NCBI RefSeq assembly: GCF_900142445.1
Contig: NZ_FRAV01000002.1
Coordinates: 62,001 to 126,000 of the forward strand
DNA from: Chryseobacterium polytrichastri
GTDB lineage: Bacteria > Bacteroidota > Bacteroidia > Flavobacteriales > Weeksellaceae
Length of the DNA stretch: 64,000 nt
Reading direction: 5' to 3'
Shown here: in pieces, positions 43,000 to 51,133 of the stretch
Layout: each line of letters starts with the position of its first letter
Position numbering within the stretch: position 1 is the stretch's first letter
Notes under the pieces: generated by a model
Told to the model about the DNA's origin: nothing
The model's database searches: none
Seen by the model: only the letters and a program-made list of their open reading frames with translations
Made by a program: the position numbers and the translations under genes

Positions 43000-43536
43000 A
43001 TGTCTTTTCTCTTTCTAACTCTTTTTACTCATACATATTATCATTTACATACAAGTGATTCTGAACTTGATATTACTATTTTTTTCTTTGGATTTATCTT
43101 AGTGTCACTTTATATTCTTTATCTTATCATCATTAAAATTTCAGAAGTTACAAAAGCCAAAGACCGTGAAAAAATAAATGAGAAAAGGATACAACTTTTG
43201 CTAAAATCTGGAATGAAAATGGAAATTGATCTAATCGATTCTGTAGTAAGTATTTTAGAAAGAAAAGATATAGGAGAAAGTGAACTTTCTTCAACGATTA
43301 ATATTTTTATCCCTGTAAATTTATTGAAAGAAGCTTTTACTTATCAAACAAAAGCACTAACAACTACAGTAAAATTAAAATATCAGATTGAAAATAAAAA
43401 ATATTTTAAAGAAATTACTTTACCTTACTCACAAGAGACTGTCATCATATATTTTAAATTACAAAAAACAACTAATATTTATTATGATAGAAGTGACCCA
43501 AAGAACTCTGTTATTGATTTAAATTTCATCAAGTAA
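43000..43536 (+). CDS. Hypothetical membrane protein on the opposite strand
   Basis: About 178 residues from the ATG at 43000; a TTG upstream at 42985 is less likely. Two membrane helices at the amino terminus (about 2-12 and 25-45), then a cytoplasmic domain with a charged helix (EVTKAKDREKINEKRIQLLLK) and a beta-rich part (STINIFIPVNLLK, TTTVKLKYQIEN, ETVIIYFKLQKT). No family recognised. It is the only plus-strand gene inside the island and sits between effector units 2 and 3. Confidence 0.6.
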   Translation: MSFLFLTLFTHTYYHLHTSDSELDITIFFFGFILVSLYILYLIIIKISEVTKAKDREKINEKRIQLLLKSGMKMEIDLIDSVVSILERKDIGESELSSTINIFIPVNLLKEAFTYQTKALTTTVKLKYQIENKKYFKEITLPYSQETVIIYFKLQKTTNIYYDRSDPKNSVIDLNFIK

Positions 43537-43537
43537 A

Positions 43538-44311
43538 TTATTTTTTTTCATCATAATAAAAATTAATTTTCCTTTTTTCACAAATAGATTTTACTTCTTT
43601 GTAATTTTTTAACTTTAATCTCCTTGCATTAATTGTTTCTAATTTTGGGATACTTAAAATCTCAATGGGTATTTCTGTTATTTTAGTTCCTGAAATATTA
43701 ATCCATTCAAGATTAGACATGTTATTTAAACAATTTGGTAAATCAGAAATAGGAGTATTTTCTAAAGTAAAATATTTTATCTTTTGTAATTTACAAATAT
43801 TAAGAGGTAAGCTATTGATAAAAGTATGATCCAAATTAATACTTTCTAAATTTGAAAGATAACTTATTTTATTATCTATTGAAATAATAGGATTATTACT
43901 TAAATCAAGATAAGTTAAATTTTTAAGAGTATAAAAAGAATCTGGTAAACTATTAACACTGTTATTTGAAATATTAAATTCGACTAATTTTGACAATTTA
44001 CCTATACTATTCGGAATGTTGCTTACTTTTTTCTTTTCATTAACTATTTGAAATATTCTCATCTTTTCAAAACTTCCAATCCAATTGGGAATACTTGAAG
44101 TTTCATTCATTAATATCAGATCAAGATTCTTTAGACGTAAATATGTAAGAGAATCCCTTTTTATCCATAAAGAATCTAGTACCATCCTGTTAGTATTTTC
44201 AACAGGGAATTGTCTCAAAATCTCTTCTTTTTTATCATAGGGTATATTATTATATTTTTGACAAGAATATAATAATGGAATGAATACTAGAAATTTTATT
44301 ATAATTCTCAT
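43538..44311 (-). CDS. Leucine-rich-repeat lipoprotein, candidate immunity protein
   Basis: About 257 residues from the ATG at 44311, chosen because it opens a lipoprotein signal (MRIIIKFLVFIPLLYSC, cysteine at residue 17). A further upstream in-frame ATG at 44416 would overlap the effector gene. The mature part has six or seven leucine-rich repeats of about 23 residues (for example LTYLDLSNNPIISI, LEWINISGTKITEIP). Its start lies 13 bp after the effector stop. The arrangement suggests immunity to that effector, with the LRR surface binding it in the periplasm. Confidence 0.75.
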   Translation of the reverse strand: MRIIIKFLVFIPLLYSCQKYNNIPYDKKEEILRQFPVENTNRMVLDSLWIKRDSLTYLRLKNLDLILMNETSSIPNWIGSFEKMRIFQIVNEKKKVSNIPNSIGKLSKLVEFNISNNSVNSLPDSFYTLKNLTYLDLSNNPIISIDNKISYLSNLESINLDHTFINSLPLNICKLQKIKYFTLENTPISDLPNCLNNMSNLEWINISGTKITEIPIEILSIPKLETINARRLKLKNYKEVKSICEKRKINFYYDEKK

Positions 44312-44324
44312 ATTTTTAAATCTT

Positions 44325-45869
44325 TTATATATAAAGCATAATATAATGATTAACTGTTGAACGATTGTATTTATCCTTTTCTTCAATACTTTGAACCAAT
44401 ATAGAATTTTCAACATTACCCTTACTTAAATCTGTCATATAATTCTCAAAATCTAGCGATTTTTTATTATATTCAAATATTTCTTTTTTTAATAATTTAT
44501 TTAGAAGTTGTTCTGAAATATCAATTAAACTAAATCCTAATTTATAATCTTTATTAAGCGGTGAATCTACTGCTCGCTTAACTGAATTTCGTCCTTCGTT
44601 AATTGCTATTTGCAATTGTTTATTCCAATTTTCAATAATAAATTCATCATTCTCAGCCTTCATTTTATTAACCTCCATTGTCACAAAAGGCGGAATAATA
44701 GATGGTGTTGGAATTTCATGATCAGCAACACCTCTCAATAAAGCTGTCATATCAGAAAGGACTCCAAAGATACCTGCGATTTCCCCAACAGTTTTTATCG
44801 TTCCAGCTAATCCTCTTTGTGATTGTGCTTCAAGCTGATTTATACCTTTTGAAGTTTCTCCAGGGATTCCTGTACCTCTATTTACACCAACTTTTATTTT
44901 ATCTTTAAAATTTTTATCAATTTGAGAAATATCTAATTCATAGTATCTTGATGTGGTACCTTTTCTTCCTGTATTGAAAATTAATTCACCTTTTTCCAGT
45001 TTTCTTATCGCAATTTTGTATGCTTGTTTTTCAAAAGAAGTCATTTCTTTTTTTATATCACCTGTATATGGTTTTGATAAAGTATTAATTTTATTTGAAT
45101 GTAATCCATTTTTTATTGCCGTTTTAAAAGTATTAACATACCAAGGACTTCCATCTTCTGTGGAATAGATTGCTGGTAATAAATGCTCATTTGAAGCATG
45201 TACAAAAATAATAGGCTCAACAATTGGTTTGGGTTTTACTTTTAGATAATTCCATGTTTCCCAAGGAAGTTCTGCAATTTCGGGTAGGTTGTTTTCATCA
45301 ATATATCTGCATCGAAAAAAAAGTTCTAAATCTCTTCCTTCGTCATTGCTAATCATTTTGGATAAACTGTCTTCATCTAATAGTAAATTGACTACTATTT
45401 CGGAATTTTCATCTAACTCCCAATCTGTTAAAACTACATTTCCATTCGATGTATTACTTACAAGGTTAATAGTTTCATATTCTTTAGTATTTTTATGACC
45501 CACAAGTTCTTTATTCATAAAACTTACTATATACATAAGAAGATCAAAATCATCCCATTCCCTTAGTTCAAGATTTACTTTTTTACCTTTAGGAGATTTG
45601 ATGTTCTTCATTTTCAAATGAAACTTTATTCTATCTCCAATTTGAGCTTCCTTTATTTCTTGTCCATCTTCATTAGTCCACCAACCTTTTTCAAAATATT
45701 TGTAAGAAGTAGGTGCTTCCTTAGGATCTCCAAAATTGGTTCCTTCATCTGCAGTAAAATGGCTTTCTTGTCCCGCATATACTGAAAATTGATTAGTATA
45801 AACTGTCCAACTTTCACATTCTATGTTATTTGACCCGCCTATAATTCGGGTAATTTTTCCTCCTGCCAT
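44325..45869 (-). CDS. Putative T6SS effector, unit 2
   Basis: 514 residues without a signal peptide. It opens with MAGGKITRIIGGSNNIECES and TNFGDPKEAPTSY, a carrier-type start seen on other flavobacterial VgrG cargo by my recollection. A beta-rich part (about 70-210) with FVHASNEHLLP follows. The later part has GELIFNTGRKGTTSRYYELD and a hydrophobic Gly-rich stretch (about 375-395, TIKTVGEIAGIFGVLSD) before a helical tail. I recognise no toxin family. The preceding VgrG fragment ends 3 bp upstream and a lipoprotein gene follows, so the unit has the same order as unit 3. Confidence 0.65.
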   Translation of the reverse strand: MAGGKITRIIGGSNNIECESWTVYTNQFSVYAGQESHFTADEGTNFGDPKEAPTSYKYFEKGWWTNEDGQEIKEAQIGDRIKFHLKMKNIKSPKGKKVNLELREWDDFDLLMYIVSFMNKELVGHKNTKEYETINLVSNTSNGNVVLTDWELDENSEIVVNLLLDEDSLSKMISNDEGRDLELFFRCRYIDENNLPEIAELPWETWNYLKVKPKPIVEPIIFVHASNEHLLPAIYSTEDGSPWYVNTFKTAIKNGLHSNKINTLSKPYTGDIKKEMTSFEKQAYKIAIRKLEKGELIFNTGRKGTTSRYYELDISQIDKNFKDKIKVGVNRGTGIPGETSKGINQLEAQSQRGLAGTIKTVGEIAGIFGVLSDMTALLRGVADHEIPTPSIIPPFVTMEVNKMKAENDEFIIENWNKQLQIAINEGRNSVKRAVDSPLNKDYKLGFSLIDISEQLLNKLLKKEIFEYNKKSLDFENYMTDLSKGNVENSILVQSIEEKDKYNRSTVNHYIMLYI

Positions 45870-45871
45870 AT

Positions 45872-46431
45872 TTAATGCATATTAGATTTTTCACCACTAT
45901 TATTATCAAAGCTTCCCTTCGTATGAATATCATTTCTCTTTTCTGAAACAATCTTCTTTTTCTCAGATTGATCAGTTACTTCTTTCGCTTTTGATTTTCT
46001 TTCTCCTTGTGCAATCTCCATAATATTTTTTGCAAGCAAAGAATAATCACCTCCGGCATTCTGTAACATCATTCCAATTGCACTACTTGTGTGATTAGCC
46101 CCAGCTATTTCCGAGATATTTTGCCCTGCGCTTGAGGTAATATTTTGTCCTGCATTAATCGTTACATTCTCTCCCGCATTAAACGTCATATTTTTTGGAG
46201 CAGTCAGGATAATATTACCCTGTCCATCCATCAAATATGTATTTCCGCTTGGGTCAATAATATTCACGCTGCCTTCATCATCATTCAAGAGAATTTTGAT
46301 TCCGCTTTTGGTTTGTATGGATCTTAGATGATTATTTACACCACCCCTAAACCTGTCCCTCCATGAAACATTCCCCCCATCACAAAAGGTCTGTCGGGAT
46401 GTCCGTGTTGGAAATTAACCATTACCTGATC
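45872..46431 (-). pseudogene. VgrG carboxy-terminal fragment with a frameshift, unit 2
   Basis: The frame from about 46431 reads EVEDQVMVNFQHGHPDRPFVMGG and GGTGLG, like the intact VgrG, and then breaks. At 46344-46347 there are four C residues where the two other copies have five, which shifts the frame by one. The second frame continues with SIQTKSGIKILLNDDEG, the needle repeats (ENVTINAGQNITSSAGQN) and the end NNSGEKSNMH at 45872. Homology begins close to the same point as in unit 3. Confidence 0.75.
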
Positions 46432-46494
46432 TTCAACTTCTGAGATAAAAAAATCTATACTAAGTAGAAAAGATTTTATTACATTTTTGAAGAA

Positions 46495-47058
46495 TTAGAA
46501 TGATTTTCTATTTTTTCTAAAGGTGATCAATAAGGAGGATATAGTTAAAAAAGTCATTGCTCCTCCTGATATCAAAATGTAATTTCCAAAAAGATTTCCT
46601 GACTTTTTTATTTCCTCTAACGAAAAAGGAATTCCTGATAAAAATTCTTCAAAAGATAAATACATGAAATTTAGTAATATAAAAATGATGATATTACTTA
46701 TTACCAAATATGTCATGTTTTTTTCATGAATATTAACGTAAATTAAATGAAATAAAACAATACTTAAAATAAAAGGAGTGCAGAAGAAAGCCTCATTACC
46801 AATAATAAAGAAAGAAAAAAATAATAAATTACTTATAAGTAGTAAGACAGTTTTAATTTTTTGGATATTAAATAACCAAACTGAATTTGCTAACAGAAAT
46901 AATAATAATATTTTTATTAAATTATAAATTATTATTTCCCTACAATCATTAAAGTCAAAGCAATAATCATCTAAAAAAGCATTGTAATACAGTACAATAA
47001 AATATATCATTGTAATTAAAACTCCCAGTGTAATTTGTATTAAAAAGTTTTTTTTCAT
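46495..47058 (-). CDS. Polytopic membrane protein, candidate immunity protein of unit 1
   Basis: 187 residues with about five to six hydrophobic segments and one polar loop containing DDYCFDFNDCRE. Its start overlaps the stop of the 312-residue putative effector by 4 bp (ATGA). No family recognised. In T6SS loci, membrane-embedded immunity proteins are normally paired with effectors that act at or near the membrane, which fits but does not prove the role. It is the last gene before the frameshifted VgrG fragment. Confidence 0.65.
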   Translation of the reverse strand: MKKNFLIQITLGVLITMIYFIVLYYNAFLDDYCFDFNDCREIIIYNLIKILLLFLLANSVWLFNIQKIKTVLLLISNLLFFSFFIIGNEAFFCTPFILSIVLFHLIYVNIHEKNMTYLVISNIIIFILLNFMYLSFEEFLSGIPFSLEEIKKSGNLFGNYILISGGAMTFLTISSLLITFRKNRKSF

Positions 47059-47993
47059 TCTTTAAATGTGTATTTTAAAAGTTTTTGCGGAGGTCCTTTA
47101 GGAGTGTCTCCAGCTTTAACATCTCTATATGCTCCTTGTGGTTGCCATGGATACTTTTTATCATCAAGAAAAATTTCTTTGCTTTTATAATCTCTAAATT
47201 CATCATCATATTTTATCCTTTCTTTAGGAAATATTTTTTCATCAAAATCTGCCATGTTTAATAATCTTCTATCTGCCCAATTACCCCAAGTTTCTTCATA
47301 ATTTGAACGCCTTGCATATCCGTAAATATCAATTTTTAAATAATTTGCTAGATTTTGAGCCAAACTATTTCCATCGCCCCAAAGCAATTCTACGTCAGTT
47401 GAATCTTCTTCATTTATACCTGTTCTACACGCAAAACTATAAATACTTGCATCATTAAAAACTTTCTGACTTATTAATTTATAATTTTTTAAATTTAATT
47501 CATTTGCTTGAGCAGTTTCATTAGATGCAATTTTATTTTGTTCTTTATAAAGGTCCCAATCTAACAAAAAAGTTATTTTACTAGGGAGTCCGTGTGAATA
47601 AATATAGATATTTTTAACTTTATAAATATTTCCATACACATCAGGCTTTGTCCTATAATCATTACCTTTGGTTTTATATCCAGTGTTAATATAGTTGAAT
47701 AACTCTGAAATATTATGTATGCTAAGTATTTTAATATCTTTCTTATAGTTTTTTAAAGATTTTTCAAATTCAATTATCATATTAGAAGAATAGCCTTGTT
47801 TGAAATAAATAACAGTTTGTACACTTGATATTTTGACACGTCTAATAGCTTGCGCCATGAACATTAATTTATTTTGTATTTTTTTATCATGAACCTCTGC
47901 ACCAACAACTACAATATTTTCATTATATATCATAGTATGATTAATACTAGGTCTTCCGGGTTTATAATCACCAATACTATTTCCTGTTTCCAT
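47055..47993 (-). CDS. Putative T6SS effector with caspase-like (clan CD) signature
   Basis: 312 residues without a signal peptide. Strand IYIYSHG (His134), then IYSFACRTG (Cys189) 55 residues later, and SLAQNLANYLKIDIYGYARRS. This order of strand-His-Gly, strand-Cys and a following helix/strand pair is that of caspase-fold proteins, including the DUF4347 pattern. The amino-terminal part has a VIYFKQGYSSNMIIEFEKS Rossmann-like segment. It overlaps the stop of the 57-residue gene upstream by 17 bp and the membrane-protein gene downstream by 4 bp. The enzymatic role is inferred; a non-peptidase function is possible. Confidence 0.6.
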   Translation of the reverse strand: METGNSIGDYKPGRPSINHTMIYNENIVVVGAEVHDKKIQNKLMFMAQAIRRVKISSVQTVIYFKQGYSSNMIIEFEKSLKNYKKDIKILSIHNISELFNYINTGYKTKGNDYRTKPDVYGNIYKVKNIYIYSHGLPSKITFLLDWDLYKEQNKIASNETAQANELNLKNYKLISQKVFNDASIYSFACRTGINEEDSTDVELLWGDGNSLAQNLANYLKIDIYGYARRSNYEETWGNWADRRLLNMADFDEKIFPKERIKYDDEFRDYKSKEIFLDDKKYPWQPQGAYRDVKAGDTPKGPPQKLLKYTFKE

Positions 47994-48150
47994 TTGAAAA
48001 TATTTTTTTAGGGGTACTTAATACAAGCTTTCCATTTATAGCTTCGACCCATTTCGATTCTGTAGTTTCTTCAATCTTTTTTCCACAAACAACAGATTCT
48101 TTATTTGTTGTTTTTATAATCATGTTCTTGGAAGTCTTTATAATTGCCAT
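47977..48150 (-). CDS. Small T6SS cargo-carrier-like protein
   Basis: 57 residues, starting MAIIKTSKNMIIKTTNKESV 2 bp after the vgrG stop and overlapping the effector gene by 17 bp. The compact pattern (short beta strands, CGKKIEE, WVEAINGKLVLS) is reminiscent of the amino-terminal modules of the 508- and 514-residue effectors, so it may be a separately encoded docking piece. That likeness is weak and judged by eye. Confidence 0.55.
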   Translation of the reverse strand: MAIIKTSKNMIIKTTNKESVVCGKKIEETTESKWVEAINGKLVLSTPKKIFSNGNRK

Positions 48151-48152
48151 AA

Positions 48153-50108
48153 CTAAAAAAGATTTGATTTTTCACCACTATTCCATTCAATTGTTTTAGC
48201 ACTTTGCATTACTATATTTTCTTGGGTTGTACTGATATCTATAGAATTAGAAAATGTTTCAGATTTTTTTGATTGTCTTAATATTGTTTCATCTACAATT
48301 TCTGTCCGATTATCAGACATTTCTATTCGGTCACCTTTTGCGGTTTCTACAATATCATTACCTGCAGAAATTGTAATGTCATTTCCAACGGTTATACTTT
48401 TGTTATTTCCAACAGTCATATTCATACTCTCACTAACATTAATGTTCATATTTTTACAATTCAAGGTCATTGTTTCCGGAGCGGTGATATTAATGTTTTT
48501 TCCAACGGTGTCCAGATGGATCTCATTTCCGCTCTTGTCAGAGATAATAATACTTTCGTCTTCTGTAAAGACTACTTTATGTCCACTTCTTGTCTGAATC
48601 GACTTTACTTTATTATCGATTCCTCCCCCTAAACCTGTCCCTCCATGAAACATTCCACCCATCACAAAAGGTCTGTCGGGGTGTCCGTGTTGGAAATTAA
48701 CCATCACTTGATCACCTACTTCAGGAATCGCAACATATCCACGGTTTTGATTAATTTGATCTGTTCCTCCTGCATCCGGACTCATGACTCTGATGAAATC
48801 GGTGGTGTCATTGATTTGCCAGTCGAATCTTACACTTACTCTTCCTTGCCCATTAGGATCAGTATTTGAAATGACGGTTGCAATTTCCGACTGAGCGATA
48901 GGTGATATAAAACCTGGGGTAGGCATGAAGCCTGTTCCTTCTGCAATTCCTTCAAAAGTTCCTATATAATATCCACGGGCATCTACTTCATGAGTCGTTT
49001 CTGTGATCATAAGCGTTGTGAGATGACGTGTTTTATTAGAGTCCTGTTCCCGCATGGAAATATTGGCTACACAACCCGGATGTAGGAAAGGTTCTGTAGT
49101 AGAACCTGATGTTACAAATACATCTACCGCTTTACTTCCCGAAGCACTTTTCTGGGAATATTCTACGTCAAGGTGGGTTGTTGCTTTTATGGGGGCAACT
49201 CTTAAAGAAGGTGTTTTATATATCTTATCATTATTTTCATACGCTGTTCTGGCTAGATCTCCTAAATGTTTTATAGGTGTGGCTCCTGAACTAAGTTTTT
49301 CATTCTTGCTGCTGTTATAACCGTAAAATTGAGGCTTCGTGTGGGCTACATTCAACTCAACTTTAACTTCTGTTACATTGCTCCCATAAGTTAATTCTAT
49401 GGGCGTATTAGGTTGGGAGAGTTTTCCGAAATGCAGAACAGAACCGTCGTAGAAGAATTGTTCTCCATAAGCCTCAGCCATTCTTGCCAAATAATTGTAA
49501 TGGGTTTCGTCGTACTGACTGCTGTATAAAATTTGTGAGCTGTCATTGGTATTGATGTTCACATCATAAAATTGCGTATCAATTCCTTGCTTAATGACTT
49601 CATTGGCAATAATACCCATGTTCACTGATTGAGCACCCCCGAAACTTTGTGTATGGGGTGCGCCATCTAATAATATAGTGGGGCTGTATCCTTTAAGAAC
49701 GATATCTCCTAAGCTGGTTTTCTCCTGGCTAAATGCTACTGAGCTAATAACACCCACAAAAGATCTATCGGGGCTCTTATCTACGCCTTTGTATTTGAAA
49801 GTAGCGGTTAAGCGTTTTCCTAATAATTTATGAGCATCTTCCAAATGATAACTTTGGCGCTCCTCTAAACTGTCATGCGCTAAAATGATTTCAAATTCAT
49901 GATGCTTGACAGCACTTTGCGTTAATTTAAAATGTTTGAAATGTTTAATGGTTTTTCCGTCGGCAAGTACTTCCAGTTCTACCATTCTGTTGATTCCGGA
50001 AATTTTATTTTCCGAAATGCTTTTCGCATTGTTATCAGGCGTAAACGAAGGTGTTCTAAGTTTTGAATACTCCTCATTAGAAGGAATTTCATTTTTATTA
50101 TTTTTCAT
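48153..50108 (-). CDS. vgrG: Type VI secretion tip protein VgrG
   Basis: VgrG forms the trimeric spike at the tip of the T6SS tube and carries effectors into target cells. The 651-residue protein has a gp27-like part (about 40-380) and a gp5-OB region with PNGQGRVSVRFDW and VAIPEVGDQVMVNFQHGHPDRPFVMGG (about 410-500). A needle of short repeats (NINITAPETMTL, SITVGNDITISAGND) follows, then a final IEWNSGEKSNLF. The SGEKS ending recurs in both VgrG fragments. It follows tssD, from which it is separated by a terminator-like hairpin. Confidence 0.92.
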   Translation of the reverse strand: MKNNKNEIPSNEEYSKLRTPSFTPDNNAKSISENKISGINRMVELEVLADGKTIKHFKHFKLTQSAVKHHEFEIILAHDSLEERQSYHLEDAHKLLGKRLTATFKYKGVDKSPDRSFVGVISSVAFSQEKTSLGDIVLKGYSPTILLDGAPHTQSFGGAQSVNMGIIANEVIKQGIDTQFYDVNINTNDSSQILYSSQYDETHYNYLARMAEAYGEQFFYDGSVLHFGKLSQPNTPIELTYGSNVTEVKVELNVAHTKPQFYGYNSSKNEKLSSGATPIKHLGDLARTAYENNDKIYKTPSLRVAPIKATTHLDVEYSQKSASGSKAVDVFVTSGSTTEPFLHPGCVANISMREQDSNKTRHLTTLMITETTHEVDARGYYIGTFEGIAEGTGFMPTPGFISPIAQSEIATVISNTDPNGQGRVSVRFDWQINDTTDFIRVMSPDAGGTDQINQNRGYVAIPEVGDQVMVNFQHGHPDRPFVMGGMFHGGTGLGGGIDNKVKSIQTRSGHKVVFTEDESIIISDKSGNEIHLDTVGKNINITAPETMTLNCKNMNINVSESMNMTVGNNKSITVGNDITISAGNDIVETAKGDRIEMSDNRTEIVDETILRQSKKSETFSNSIDISTTQENIVMQSAKTIEWNSGEKSNLF

Positions 50109-50183
50109 ATTGGTGTTTTTTGTGTTGTGTAATATAATTTTTACTATTTCATAAAATAAATAGAGTATTAAAATGAGATGAGG

Positions 50184-50214
50184 TAAAAAAAGGCCATCAT
50201 AAATGATAGCCTTT
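50184..50214 (-). terminator. Terminator between tssD and vgrG
   Basis: On the minus strand AAAGGCTATCA pairs with TGATGGCCTTT (one wobble pair) around a 4-base loop and is followed by seven T residues. Partial termination here would give much more tssD than vgrG transcript, as expected for a tube protein made in many copies. Confidence 0.85.
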
Positions 50215-50231
50215 CTATATAATGATTACGC

Positions 50232-50639
50232 TTAAGAACTTGGCCAAAGACCTTCGTAAGCAGAATTTCCATAGTTAATCTGTTCTGCACTTATTATAAA
50301 ACTAATCAGCATACTGTTTTGATCTACTGCATCAAAGTCTACTTCATGCTGGATTACATAGCCGTTCTCCCAGCTCAAAGTAATTAATGTTCCTTCTTCA
50401 TGAGATTTGTTAAAAGTAACTTCTCCGGAAGTTGGTTTGTATTTACCATTAAGCAAACTTTCCAGGATATCAGATTTTTCTGTAGCTTCGATTGTTAGTT
50501 TAATAATTGCGTTTGATGGGTCTGATGCTACACGTCCTGAAACGTCTGTAGATCTAGCGACACTGTAATTAAGTTTTAATAACTTTTGACCCTCGCTTCC
50601 GTTGAATTTTAAAATTCCTCTTGAATTTTTTTCCGCCAT
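50232..50639 (-). CDS. tssD: Type VI secretion tube protein TssD (Hcp)
   Basis: The 135-residue Hcp-like protein forms the inner tube of the T6SS. The sequence GILKFNGSEGQKLLKLNYSVA, SDPSNAIIKLTIEAT and a beta-rich remainder match the TssD family of the Bacteroidota T6SS (subtype iii). It heads the island and is the first gene read from the promoter at 50692-50723. No sheath (TssB/C) or baseplate genes are present in the window, so the rest of the machine must be encoded elsewhere. Confidence 0.88.
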   Translation of the reverse strand: MAEKNSRGILKFNGSEGQKLLKLNYSVARSTDVSGRVASDPSNAIIKLTIEATEKSDILESLLNGKYKPTSGEVTFNKSHEEGTLITLSWENGYVIQHEVDFDAVDQNSMLISFIISAEQINYGNSAYEGLWPSS

Positions 50640-51133
50640 AATTTCTAATCTTTAAATTGTTAATATTGTGTTTTTCAATGCATTGTTGTAACAAATATAG
50701 AAGTCTTATTTTAATTGGAAAAACTTTTTCAGGACTTTTTTATATTTTGTAGTAGTTCTACGACTGACAAGTGTTAGGTAGGGAAAGGATCGTTTTTGAG
50801 CAATAATTGGTGGGGAAATCTTCTTGATTTCGAGGAAAAGGTAAATATAAGTAGGGCTTTGAGGATAGTATGATATCATCATTCAAGTCTTTTTATAATT
50901 GAGAGATTAGATGAAGTTAAAACTCAATAGCGATTATAAAAATTACGTTGGATAGTTTACTGTTATTCAAAATAATATGCTGTGAAATGATTTGAAAAGC
51001 GAATTTTTATAAGCTCTTTTGTATAGAAATACCAAAAATATCAAAATTAAAAGCCCGTGATGTTGAATTTATAGAGCGAAAGGTTGCTTTACCGAGACAC
51101 TTTCATTATTTTTAAAACTTATAATTAGTCATT
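50640..51133. other. Intergenic region upstream of tssD and of a GH97 gene
   Basis: This divergent gap holds the tssD promoter and the region upstream of the GH97 gene. The centre (about 50750-51060) shows no gene on either strand that I can support and no obvious structured RNA. It marks the right boundary of the T6SS island. Confidence 0.5.
50692..50723 (-). promoter_or_regulatory. Promoter of tssD
   Basis: On the minus strand TTTT, 20 bp, TATATTTG, leaving a leader of about 50 nt before tssD. Matches the Bacteroidota consensus with one mismatch. Confidence 0.65.
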
